50,122 nucleotides of DNA from Paracraurococcus lichenis (GCF_030657435.1 NZ_JAUTWS010000045.1:1-50122), one strand, 5' to 3'. Positions 18,037 through 25,506 are shown, counted from the stretch's first letter. Notes: generated by a model not told the origin, from the letters alone. Numbers and translations: made by a program.

Positions 18037-20004
18037 TCAGGCGGCGGTCCGTCCCGGGTCCCGTCGCGTATCCTGGATGCTGTCCTTCATATACTCCGGG
18101 AGCAGCCTCAGGACCGCCCTCGACACGGCCTCGGCCAGGGCCTCGGGACCGCGCAGCGCCATGCCCGAATCGGGCCCTGCCTGCAAGGTCGGGGAGGCGC
18201 CGCTCAGGCGCATGCCGGCCATCGCCGTTCCGGCCCCGATCGCCCGCGAGGCCTGCGGCAGGCCGACGCCGCCGAATTCCGCGGGAAGTCCGACCGGCGC
18301 CGCCGCGCTGCGCATCAGCGCGAAGAGATGGTCGACCCAGGCCGCGTCCCGGACCACGGCCCGGTTCAGGGCGGGGTGATGCGCCGCCAGCAGCGCGCCC
18401 AGCCCCGTCAGGTGGGGATCGGCCATGGAGGTGCCGTCCCAGGCGGCATAGCCGCCCCCCGGCACGGTCGAGATGATCCCGACGCCCGGGCCGCAGAGCC
18501 CGACCTGCGGGCCGTGGCAGGTGAACCGCGCCGGATAGACCTGGCCGGGCGCCACCGGCGCGCCGTCCGGCACGGTGCGGGCGTGGTAGGTATCCTCCGG
18601 CACCCTTCCGGCCTGGCCGATGGCCGAGACGCACATCACGCCCGGAAGCCGGGCCGGGAACTGGACCGCACTGGCCGAATTGCCGGCAGCCACGAAGACG
18701 GCCACGCCGGCCTGCCGGCCAAGCTCGATCGCCTGCTGCACCAGCCGGGAATCGGCGTCGCTGCCCAGGCTGCAATTGACCACATGGATCGCGTTGTCGA
18801 TGCAGTAATGGATGGCCGCGACGAGGTTGTTGAAGGCGCCGCCGGGGAAGACCTTCAGGATGTGGACTTCGGCTTCCGGCGCGAAGCCGCGGATATGCCC
18901 GTTCTGGCCGTTGCCGGCGATGATGCCGGCGCAGTGCGTGCCGTGGCTGATCTGGTCGTCGCGCCAGCTGTTCTCGTCCGGCTGGTGGTCATCGGACAGG
19001 TTGGTGTAGTCGCGGCCGATCCTGATGTGGCGCAGGGCGGGGTGATCCGCGTCGCAACCGCTGTCGATGATCGCGACCCTCGCCCCCGCGCCGGTGCAGG
19101 CCGCGAGGTCGAGCCCCAGCAGGTCCATGATCCGCTGGCCATAGCCGAAGAAAGCATTGCGCTGATTGTTCGGGGCCGGGAAATCCGCCTCGGGGAAATC
19201 GCTCAGGGCGCGCAAGGGGATGGTGTTGACGCCGTTCTGTTGCAGGGAGGGTCGCTCGATGAACTTCTCCCAGTGATTGGCGGCCGGCTTCACATAGAGC
19301 GCCGCCGTCTGGTTCAGGAAGCCGCCGCGGACCTGGATCGTGACATTGCCGTTCGCATCGGTCTTGCCGCGGTCTTCCGTGCCGTTCTCGCCATAGACGA
19401 CGACCTCGGCATTCTGCAGCCCGTTGCCGTCCTGCGAGGTGACGCGGAACTCGACATCGATGGAGGCGGTGGCGGCCTGCGTCGGCGTGCCGGGCAGCCC
19501 GACGAAGGCCGGCCGGAAGGTGCCGAGATGCTGGAGCAGGTGGTCGCGCTCGACGATGAGGGAGGGATTGCGCCGGCCCATGGTCTCGAGGAACTCGGCC
19601 TTCTCCAGGGTCGCCGTCCGGACCACGACGATGTCGTGGTTGGCGGCGCCCGCCGAGAGCACGCCCACCCCGGTCGGCCTGACGCGGCGCACGACCTCGA
19701 CATCCGGCATCGCGCCGAGGGCCCGCACGATCTCGTCCGCGTTGTAGCTCCCACCCGCCTGCACCTGCGGGCCGAGGCCGAATCCGGCCGCCGCGGGTGC
19801 GAAGCCGGCCGCATAGGCCTCGGCGGTCGGGACCGCCCGGCCGACCATGTACTGGCGGCGACGGGTTCCGACATCGGCGTGCGGGGTCGTCTTGTGCGTC
19901 GGCTGGTCGGCCGCGCTGCCGGTGGCCGATGCGCCGGGCGCGGCCGCATGCGCCGGCGAGCCCCGACGGTCCCGGGGTCCGGGAGAGTCCTTCTGGTCAG
20001 ACAT
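18037..20004 (-). CDS. Subtilisin-like serine peptidase (S8) with N-terminal prodomain-like and beta domains
   Basis: A 655-residue S8 peptidase with an intact triad: Asp 314 (IIDSGCD), His 354 (HGTHCAGI), Ser 526 (DGTSMADP), and oxyanion Asn 442 (AAGNS). No signal peptide is evident; the first 45 residues are polar and probably disordered. Residues about 85-160 look like an I9-type prodomain (HDIVVVRTATLEKAEFLE, then IVERDHLL). Residues about 181-228 resemble a CarboxypepD-regulatory or Ig-like beta domain (TDANGNVTI). It is the last gene of a minus-strand set with a separate prodomain-like protein (54 bp upstream) and a modular repeat protein, so processing of that repeat protein is a reasonable guess. 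Peptidase identity is certain; the role is inferred. Confidence 0.93.
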   Translation of the reverse strand: MSDQKDSPGPRDRRGSPAHAAAPGASATGSAADQPTHKTTPHADVGTRRRQYMVGRAVPTAEAYAAGFAPAAAGFGLGPQVQAGGSYNADEIVRALGAMPDVEVVRRVRPTGVGVLSAGAANHDIVVVRTATLEKAEFLETMGRRNPSLIVERDHLLQHLGTFRPAFVGLPGTPTQAATASIDVEFRVTSQDGNGLQNAEVVVYGENGTEDRGKTDANGNVTIQVRGGFLNQTAALYVKPAANHWEKFIERPSLQQNGVNTIPLRALSDFPEADFPAPNNQRNAFFGYGQRIMDLLGLDLAACTGAGARVAIIDSGCDADHPALRHIRIGRDYTNLSDDHQPDENSWRDDQISHGTHCAGIIAGNGQNGHIRGFAPEAEVHILKVFPGGAFNNLVAAIHYCIDNAIHVVNCSLGSDADSRLVQQAIELGRQAGVAVFVAAGNSASAVQFPARLPGVMCVSAIGQAGRVPEDTYHARTVPDGAPVAPGQVYPARFTCHGPQVGLCGPGVGIISTVPGGGYAAWDGTSMADPHLTGLGALLAAHHPALNRAVVRDAAWVDHLFALMRSAAAPVGLPAEFGGVGLPQASRAIGAGTAMAGMRLSGASPTLQAGPDSGMALRGPEALAEAVSRAVLRLLPEYMKDSIQDTRRDPGRTAA

Positions 20005-20058
20005 GTCCTCTGTCCTGCTGCAGGGCAGCAGGAAGGCCTGCGTCCGTGGCGTCGGCGG

Positions 20059-20298
20059 TCAGTACCGGAGTGGCGCGTTCGGATCGACGAAGAACTGCTG
20101 ATCGAGCGCTTCCCGCACCGCCTGCACCTGGCTGTCCGGAACCTCGATGACGGCGACCTTGGTCGCCGGGTCGAGGTCCAGCAGGCGCGTGCCAGGGGCG
20201 GATGCGATCACGCTCGCAACCGCTTGCCTGGTCACGTCGAAAGGCACGGACAGGTCGCGTGCGGCCACCGTGTACTGCTGCGAGCGGTTGTCGGACAG
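20059..20298 (-). CDS. Small prodomain-like protein beside the subtilase, probable CTG start
   Basis: About 79 residues, ending KVAVIEVPDSQVQAVREALD then FFVDPNAPLRY. This is the beta-alpha-beta pattern of a peptidase-inhibitor I9 or subtilisin prodomain C-terminal half. It can be aligned by eye with residues about 90-158 of the adjacent subtilase. The reading frame has no ATG. A GTG at 20268 lacks a ribosome site, whereas a CTG at 20298 follows a perfect AGGAGG with 6-base spacing and gives the natural start (M)SDNRSQQYTVAARD. It lies 54 bp upstream of the subtilase on the same strand. Likely role: a chaperone and inhibitor acting in trans on the subtilase. An ATG at 20317 is in a different frame. 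Confidence 0.68.
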   Translation of the reverse strand: MSDNRSQQYTVAARDLSVPFDVTRQAVASVIASAPGTRLLDLDPATKVAVIEVPDSQVQAVREALDQQFFVDPNAPLRY

Positions 20299-20333
20299 CG
20301 GGCGCCTCCTGCTGCATGGAAGCCGTGACGTGA

Positions 20334-20366
20334 CCGGGGCGGCAACCGTGAGGGAGGCCGCCCCGG
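20334..20366. terminator. Intercistronic hairpin between repeat-protein and prodomain-like genes
   Basis: CCGGGGCGGC (20334-20343) pairs perfectly with GCCGCCCCGG (20357-20366) across a 13-base loop. It lies in the 98-bp gap downstream of the repeat-protein stop. It may be a partial terminator that leaves the first gene more abundant than the peptidase genes, or a full terminator. Confidence 0.5.
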
Positions 20367-20396
20367 CCCGGGGAGGATGCGGGCCGAAGCCCCGCG

Positions 20397-21155
20397 TCAG
20401 TGGACGGTGGGCGGCGAGGTCGAGAGCTGTTGCAGGACGCCGTTGATCAGGGTGGGCAGTTGCTGCACGAGCCCATGCGCGGCCTGTTGCGCGACCTGCT
20501 TCGCCACATGGCCGAGAGCGCCGCCGATGCCGCTGAGGAAGCTCTGCGGGGCCAGCATGCCCGCATCCGGCGTCGCCGAGCTGATCTGGAAGCCGCCGAA
20601 GGGCGTGCTGAGCGCGAAGCCCTGGGGCGTCACGCCGCCGGTCTGCTGCCGGAGCTGCTGCAACTGCGGATGGGCTTCGAGCAGGCTGAAGATGATGGGA
20701 AGCAGGCTCGTCGCGGCATGTTCCACGAGCTGGCCGACATTGATGCCCTGCGGAGAGACGCCGGCCTGCGGGGTTGCCGAGCTGATCTGGAAGCCGCCGA
20801 GGGGCGTGGAAAGCGCGAAGCCCTGCGGGTTGACGCCACCGCCCAATTGCGGCGCCGCCGAGTTGAACTGGAAGCCGCCGAAGGGCGTGGAAAGCCCGAA
20901 GCCCTGCGGCGCGACGCCGCCACCGGCCTGCTGGCGTACGGCCGGTCCGAGCACGGGATCCGCGGAAAGCACCGACATGATGATTCCGGGCAATGCCTGC
21001 ACGGCGTGCCCGGCGATCTGCTGCACCAGATGACCGAAGTTGAAGCCTTGGGGGATGACGCCTGGCTGCTGCTGGTTACTCAGGCCGGCCGCATTGGCCC
21101 CGTACGGAGTAAAACTTTGTGAGGAAGCCGGGTTCGTAGACGTGCTTACCGACAT
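20397..21155 (-). CDS. Modular repeat protein of six PQGF-type units, unknown function
   Basis: I do not recognise this 252-residue, cysteine-free protein. It is built of six modules that each begin xPQGF or a variant (PQGF at 35, 83, 110; PQGI at 136; PQGF at 177; PQSF at 203). Three short modules (80-103, 107-130, 174-197) share the core LSTPFGGFQISSA. Three longer ones (32-76, 132-171, 200-245) are amphipathic helices rich in Leu, Ile and Gln, for example AVQALPGIIMSVLS. The order is helix, short, short, helix, short, helix. The start at 21155 has GGAG 6 bases upstream; the frame continues to 21263, but that extension is AT-rich and non-repetitive. It is first gene of the set with the prodomain-like protein and subtilase, so it may be the peptidase's substrate or a secreted peptide precursor. 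Confidence 0.72.
   Translation of the reverse strand: MSVSTSTNPASSQSFTPYGANAAGLSNQQQPGVIPQGFNFGHLVQQIAGHAVQALPGIIMSVLSADPVLGPAVRQQAGGGVAPQGFGLSTPFGGFQFNSAAPQLGGGVNPQGFALSTPLGGFQISSATPQAGVSPQGINVGQLVEHAATSLLPIIFSLLEAHPQLQQLRQQTGGVTPQGFALSTPFGGFQISSATPDAGMLAPQSFLSGIGGALGHVAKQVAQQAAHGLVQQLPTLINGVLQQLSTSPPTVH
20411..21060 (-). repeat. Imperfect internal repeats encoding PQGF modules
   Basis: Within the repeat-protein gene, blocks around 20566-20635, 20767-20836 and 20848-20917 encode near-identical short modules. Blocks around 20411-20555, 20643-20760 and 20928-21060 encode the helical ones. Divergence is mostly at third codon positions in the short modules, suggesting selection on the protein. 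Confidence 0.7.
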
Positions 21156-21626
21156 TTCCTGCTCCAATTCATTTGTTGAATGCGTACTCACTGGGAACGC
21201 GAGCACAAGTAATGCTACGCCGCGTTTCGCTGGGAGTCCAGGAAATACACAAATATTTGACACGATTATACTGCAGCAGTCGGAGCCGGTCTCGATACAT
21301 CGAAGTCGCCTGTCACCGTCCTGTATTCATCGGTGCGACCGGCGGCAGCCCATATAATATTTGATATAGGCGCCTTTTCTTCCCTGTGGCGCGCAGGGCT
21401 TGTCGGCCGTCACGCAGGCCCGGGCGCAACAGCGCTTCCGTCCCGGTGGTCATGGGCACGATGGCTGGGGGAAGGATCAGGAAGCGACCGTGTCCTGCGC
21501 GGGCCAAGGCCGGGCCGCCGCGCATGCCTCGGCGACGCGGCCCTGGGCCGGCATGTCCCGCTGCAATCGGCGCAGAGGCAAGGGCCAGGGCGCCGCATCC
21601 TGCGCACCTGGTCCCTGTCCGCCCCT
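21156..21626. other. Upstream region of the repeat-protein gene, no supported gene
   Basis: Bases 21156-21370 are markedly AT-rich for this window and form the likely promoter and leader of the minus-strand set. The rest, to about 21626, is GC-rich with no convincing frame. An open minus-strand frame of 70 codons (21313-21525) has no ribosome site or recognisable motif. The adjoining 21627-21651 is listed as a hairpin. Confidence 0.45.
21265..21270 (-). promoter_or_regulatory. Candidate -10 box for the repeat-protein set
   Basis: The minus strand reads an exact TATAAT (complement of 21265-21270), placing a transcription start about 100 bases upstream of the ATG at 21155. No good -35 hexamer stands 17 bases further upstream, so activation or another sigma factor is possible. 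Confidence 0.4.
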
Positions 21627-21651
21627 GGCGCCGGTCTTGCGACCTGGCGCC
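21627..21651. terminator. Hairpin downstream of the 73-residue gene
   Basis: GGCGCCGGTC (21627-21636), loop TTGC, then GACC-T-GGCGCC (21641-21651): ten pairs with a single bulged T. It lies 15 bases beyond the minus-strand stop at 21667. Confidence 0.5.
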
Positions 21652-21666
21652 GACGGAGAGGCTGCC

Positions 21667-21888
21667 TCAGTAAGGCTTGCCGAGCCGCCGCCGGCCGCCG
21701 ATCCAGGCTTCCTGCGCGCTCGGGAAGGTCTCCCTGGATTGCTGCACGACGGTCTGGGTCGTCTCTTCCACGATCATCCAGACCCAACGACTGGGCGGCA
21801 GCGGCTGGCGCTGCACCTTGACCTCATAGCTGCGGGGATTGGCGGGGGGGATGGCGGGCCCATTCTTGCCGATGACGCTGGCTGACAT
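21667..21888 (-). CDS. Small conserved-looking protein of unknown function
   Basis: A 73-residue basic, Trp-containing protein. Its core PRSYEVKVQRQPLPPSRWVW followed by IVEETTQTVVQQSRETF and SAQEAWIGGRRRL reads like two or three beta-strands and one helix. It resembles small single-domain hypothetical proteins seen in rhizobia and Rhodospirillales, where a Trp-rich strand is followed by an S-x-x-x-F-x-S-x-x-EA helix. That likeness is from memory. The start at 21888 is the first ATG after which coding character is clear. No neighbour explains it; it sits between the subtilase set and the deaminase gene and has its own 3' hairpin. Confidence 0.6.
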   Translation of the reverse strand: MSASVIGKNGPAIPPANPRSYEVKVQRQPLPPSRWVWMIVEETTQTVVQQSRETFPSAQEAWIGGRRRLGKPY

Positions 21889-22512
21889 TCCGGGTGCTTG
21901 CGGCTCACAAACGGTCTGGCGCCCCCGATCGGGCGTGTCGGCAGGGCCACTATCACGCATCCGGCACACGTCGAAGACGCTTCCTGCCTTTGTTTGAGAA
22001 AACGTTTGAATTGCTGCGTCGCAGCATGGCCGTGCGACAGCGCCGGAGCGGAACAGCGTGACCCGGCGCTGAGGGAGGCCGAGGCACCGTCCCGGCCGTG
22101 CCGAAGAGCGCAGGTGGCACCTGGGGTCCGCCGGCAGGCGCTGCGCCTGCCCGGATCCACTGCATCGGTCCCGGCGCGCGCCGCCCGGGCCGCGGCGCCG
22201 CGATCCGCCACGGTCCGACCCGTCGCCCGCCGGGCCGCAACGGCGGGCAGGCCGCTGCCGGGATCGGTCGCGGAGATGCCGTGGCGCTGCCGCCAGCCCG
22301 ACGATGCCGGCCGCGGCGGCGAAGAGGCTGCGCGACCCGATGGCGCCGGTGCCGGGCAGGACGCGGAGGGCGCGGCTGCCGGAGGCGATGCCGGTCATGG
22401 GGCGCCGCCGGACCCCCGGCCGCTCGGGGCCTTGCTGCGGCTGCGGTGGAACCCCTTATTGGCCCGACCCCCGGCAGCCTGCCGGACTGCGGCGGGCGCG
22501 ACGGGAGCAGCC
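21889..22512. other. 624-bp gene-free region upstream of the AvcD-like deaminase
   Basis: No frame here shows protein-like composition; the in-frame extension upstream of 22513 is Arg/Ala/Pro noise. Bases 21986-22012 are AT-rich and include the palindrome AAACGTTT (22000-22007). Next to it lies TGCTGCG-t-CGCAGCA (22012-22026), a 7-bp inverted repeat. In the vibrio system the matching deaminase is held in check by a small RNA, AvcI, encoded upstream, so a regulatory RNA here is possible but not shown. Confidence 0.4.
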
Positions 22513-24087
22513 ATGGCGGGACCGCGGAAGAGGCCGGAGCGGATCGAGGCATTGGCGCTGGCCCGCGCCGCGCAGAGCCCGGACCTCGTCATCGGCCTGG
22601 TCGGCGCGGTGGGCGCCGGCGTCTCCTCGGTGGGGCGCGTCCTGCAGCGGCTGCTCGCCCGCGCTGGCTGCGCCTCCGTGCCGGTCCGGGCGCGGGAGGT
22701 GATGCAGCGCGCCGCGCCGGGCGACTGGGCGGCGGCAGCGGCCGACCTGCCCATCCGCCGCTTCCGCGCCTTGCAGGAGATCGGCAGCCGGCTGCGCCAG
22801 GACAACGACAACGCCTTCGTCGCCGCCGCCATGATCGCCGAGATCCACCGCGCACGCGCGGCGGGCGGCCCGCTGGTCGCGGTCTGCGACGCGCTGCGCC
22901 ATCCGGCCGAGGTGCAATTGCTGCGCTCGGTCTATGGCGAGGCCTTCTGGCTGCTCGGGGTGGTCTGCGACGAGCGGACGCGGCATGCGCGGCTGATGCG
23001 GAAATACGGCTTCGCCCCGGACGACCCCGATGCGGCCCGCGCCGTGCAGGAGTTCATGGGCCGGGACGAGGATGGCGGCCTCGACTACGGGCAGAAGGTC
23101 GCGGACACCTTCCGCTACGCCGATTTCTACTGCGACAGCTCTGCCCCATTGCCGGATGCGGGGTGCCCGGATGCCGAGCTGGATGCCTGGCCGGTCACCG
23201 CCGATCTCGCGCGCTTCCTCGCCCTGGTCCGCGCCGACCGGCCCATGCTGCGCCCGACCGAGGCGGAGCAGGCGATGTACCATGCCTATGCCGCGCGACT
23301 CGGCAGCGCCTGCCTGTCGCGCCAGGTCGGCGCGGTGCTGCTGGGCCCGGACGGGCAGTTGCTCTCCACCGGCTGCAACGAGGTGCCGCGTGCCGGCGGC
23401 GGCCTCTACGGGGAGGGCACCGATGACCCCGAGGAGGTGGAGCGCGGCCGCTGCCACGCCCTCGGCGGCTATTGCCGCAACACCGACGAGCGGAACCGCC
23501 TGGTCGACCATGTGCTCGACCTGCTGGAGGAGCAGGGCGTGGCGTTGGGCGATGCCGGCACGCGCGCCGGGCTGGCGCGGCGGCTGCGGCGCTCGCGGCT
23601 CGGCCACCTCGTCGAGTTCAGCCGCTCCGTCCATGCGGAGATGGATGCGCTGATCTCGGCGGCGCGACGCGGCGTGTCCACCATCGGCGGGCGCCTCTTC
23701 GTCACCACCTTCCCCTGCCATAATTGCGCGCGGCACATCGTCGCGGCGGGCGTGGACGAGGTGCAGTTCATCGAGCCCTTCCTCAAGAGCAAGGCGCTGA
23801 GCCTGCACGCCGACAGCATCACCCTGCCGCGGGAGGGCTGGGTGCCGCCGAGCGTCGCGCGGCGGCTGGGACAGGCGGGGCCGCAGCGCGTCTGCTTCCG
23901 CCCCTATGTCGGCGCCGCGCCGCGGCTCTTCCGCCGCGCCTTCCTCAAGGACGGGGAGGTGAAGGACGCGATGAGCGGCCGGCTGCTGGACATGCCGCAG
24001 GACGCCTTCGAGAACCGTCGGCCGCTGGTCGAGGGCTACCGGGCGCTGGAGGCGCGGATCGCCGCGCGCTTCGCCGGCGAGGGCTGA
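22513..24087 (+). CDS. Anti-phage dCTP/dCMP deaminase, AvcD-like
   Basis: A 524-residue fusion. The N-terminal half is an NTPase/nucleotide-kinase-like domain with a P-loop variant GAVGAGVSS at 31-39; the Walker lysine position is Val. The C-terminal half is a zinc cytidine-deaminase fold: HAE at 374-376 (Glu as proton shuttle) and PCHNC (Cys 402, 405). AvcD/DCD proteins with this layout deaminate dCTP or dCMP after infection, draining nucleotides from the phage (established for vibrio and E. coli relatives). Start: ATG at 22513 with GGGAG 6 bases upstream, although the frame is open to 21898. It stands alone on the plus strand after a long gene-free leader. Assignment is by architecture. Confidence 0.85.
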   Translation: MAGPRKRPERIEALALARAAQSPDLVIGLVGAVGAGVSSVGRVLQRLLARAGCASVPVRAREVMQRAAPGDWAAAAADLPIRRFRALQEIGSRLRQDNDNAFVAAAMIAEIHRARAAGGPLVAVCDALRHPAEVQLLRSVYGEAFWLLGVVCDERTRHARLMRKYGFAPDDPDAARAVQEFMGRDEDGGLDYGQKVADTFRYADFYCDSSAPLPDAGCPDAELDAWPVTADLARFLALVRADRPMLRPTEAEQAMYHAYAARLGSACLSRQVGAVLLGPDGQLLSTGCNEVPRAGGGLYGEGTDDPEEVERGRCHALGGYCRNTDERNRLVDHVLDLLEEQGVALGDAGTRAGLARRLRRSRLGHLVEFSRSVHAEMDALISAARRGVSTIGGRLFVTTFPCHNCARHIVAAGVDEVQFIEPFLKSKALSLHADSITLPREGWVPPSVARRLGQAGPQRVCFRPYVGAAPRLFRRAFLKDGEVKDAMSGRLLDMPQDAFENRRPLVEGYRALEARIAARFAGEG

Positions 24088-24149
24088 TTGGCAGGCCCGG
24101 GCGCCCGGCCTACCCTGCCGCCGTCCAAGCGACGGAGGAACGTCCGGCC

Positions 24150-24461
24150 ATGATCCATGTGGTTGCCATCATCACCGCCAAGCCCGGCATGCGGGAGAGC
24201 ATCCTGGAGCATTTCCGCGCCAATATGCCCGCGGTGCATGCCGAGCAGGGCTGCATCGAATACGGCCCGGCGATCGATGCCGAGGGCATGGGCAAGATCC
24301 AGACACCCTTCGGCGCCGACACCTTCGTCGTCATCGAGAAGTGGGAAAGCAAGCAGGCACTCGCCGCGCATGCCGCCGCGCCGCACATGGCGGCCTATGC
24401 CGCCAAGACGCGCGACATGATTGCCAGCCGCGTCATCCACGTGCTCGAGCCGGCGGGCTGA
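24150..24461 (+). CDS. Antibiotic biosynthesis monooxygenase (ABM) domain protein
   Basis: A 103-residue dimeric ferredoxin-like ABM/YgiN-type protein. The opening MIHVVAIITAKPGM, the central PAVHAEQGCIEYG segment and the VIEKWESKQALAAHAAAPHM block are the family pattern. Such proteins act as cofactor-free monooxygenases on quinols or as small stress proteins. GGAGG lies upstream of the ATG. It follows the deaminase by 62 bp on the same strand but looks unrelated in function. A hairpin follows its stop. Confidence 0.9.
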   Translation: MIHVVAIITAKPGMRESILEHFRANMPAVHAEQGCIEYGPAIDAEGMGKIQTPFGADTFVVIEKWESKQALAAHAAAPHMAAYAAKTRDMIASRVIHVLEPAG

Positions 24462-24468
24462 GCCGGAC

Positions 24469-24493
24469 GGGGCGCGGCCAGCCGCCGCGCCCC
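24469..24493. terminator. Hairpin after the ABM gene
   Basis: GGGGCGCGGC (24469-24478) and GCCGCGCCCC (24484-24493) form 10 perfect pairs with a 5-base loop, 7 bases after the stop. It lies in the 145-bp gap before the convergent esterase gene. Confidence 0.65.
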
Positions 24494-24606
24494 CTGCCGT
24501 ACGTGCCGGGCGCGCCGAACGGCCCGGAGGTTCTCGGAGCGCCTTGTATGTTGGGCGAGCCGATTCAGACATCCGGGCCATCCGGCCCTTCGGTCATCGG
24601 CGCGCC

Positions 24607-25506
24607 TCAGCCAGCGAGCTGCTCGCGGAGGAAGGCGCCCGCCTTGCCCAGCGCCCACCGCCCTGCGGCAAGCTGCGGATGGAAGAGGTGCCAGACATGG
24701 ATCATGTCCGGCCAGACCTCCAGCGTCACCGCGACCCCGGCCGCGCCGGCCTTGCCGGCGAAGGCGACGCCCTCGTCCAGCAGCGTCTCCGCCGAGCCCA
24801 CCTGCACCAGCAGCGGCGGCAGGCCGCGCAGGTCGGCCTGCAGCGGCGAGACCAGCGGGTCGCGCGCCGCCGCCCCGCCACGGTACATCGCCGCGATCTC
24901 CAGCAGGTAGACCTTCTGCACCATCGGGTCCTCGGCCGACTTGGTCTCCATGCTGGCCGAGGCGCTCTCCAGGTCCACCCAGGGGCTGACCAGCCAGCCG
25001 CAGCCCGGCATGGGCAGGCCCCGGTCGCGGATGGCGAGCAGCGCGGCCGCGGTCAGCCCGCCGCCCGCGCTGTCCCCGCCGATGGCGATGCGGCCCGGCG
25101 CGAAGCCGCTCTCCAGCAGGTGGCGGTAGCCGGCGACGGCGTCCTCGACCGCGGCGGGGAAGGGGTGTTCCGGCGCCAGCCGGTAGTCGAGCGCGAGGGT
25201 GCGCAGCCCCGCCTGCCGCCCGGCCTCGGCCACCATCGGCCGGTGGCTCGCCAGCGAGCCCGCGACATAGCCGCCGCCATGCAGGTAGAGCAGCACGCGC
25301 GAGGCATCCGCGCCGGGTGCTTCCGTCCACTCCGCAGGCACGCCATGCGCCGTGGCCGGCTCGACCCGGACATCCCGCGGCAGGGGATAGCTGCCGCCCA
25401 GCGCGTCCAGGCGCTTGCGGCGCTCGGCGAGGTCCGCGGGGCGGGGGCGGGCGGCGAGCAGGTCGCGGATCGCCTGCACCTCGGGGTCGATCGGGCGTGT
25501 GGTCAT
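24607..25506 (-). CDS. Alpha/beta hydrolase, HSL-type esterase
   Basis: A 299-residue carboxylesterase of the hormone-sensitive-lipase family. The oxyanion motif is HGGG at 76-79, and the nucleophile is Ser 146 in GDSAGG. The catalytic His is in DMIHVWHLF near residue 275, and the acid is probably the Asp in the preceding loop. No signal peptide, so cytoplasmic. It is divergent from the GMC oxidoreductase gene (about 126 bp between starts), which suggests a shared catabolic role on esters or lactones. The substrate is not known. Confidence 0.93.
   Translation of the reverse strand: MTTRPIDPEVQAIRDLLAARPRPADLAERRKRLDALGGSYPLPRDVRVEPATAHGVPAEWTEAPGADASRVLLYLHGGGYVAGSLASHRPMVAEAGRQAGLRTLALDYRLAPEHPFPAAVEDAVAGYRHLLESGFAPGRIAIGGDSAGGGLTAAALLAIRDRGLPMPGCGWLVSPWVDLESASASMETKSAEDPMVQKVYLLEIAAMYRGGAAARDPLVSPLQADLRGLPPLLVQVGSAETLLDEGVAFAGKAGAAGVAVTLEVWPDMIHVWHLFHPQLAAGRWALGKAGAFLREQLAG

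Noticed and set aside
18034..20328. Plus-strand 764-codon frame opposite the subtilase
   Set aside because: No motif, and the subtilase triad is intact on the minus strand.
21241..21262. Plus-strand TTGACA-like box at about 21256
   Set aside because: No -10 hexamer lies at 16-18 bases downstream and no plus-strand gene follows.
21156..21263. 36-residue N-terminal extension of the repeat protein
   Set aside because: AT-rich, no repeats, and GGAG stands 6 bases before the internal ATG at 21155.
21313..21525. 70-codon minus-strand frame between the subtilase set and the small unknown gene
   Set aside because: No ribosome site, motif or partner; part lies in the AT-rich promoter zone.
21898..22512. 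Upstream in-frame extension of the deaminase (729 residues in all)
   Set aside because: The added part is Arg/Ala/Pro noise; ATG 22513 has a ribosome site and gives the usual family length.
17654..24600. Search for an att duplicate of the tRNA-Gln 3' end
   Set aside because: No second copy of the T-arm and acceptor sequence and no integrase were seen.
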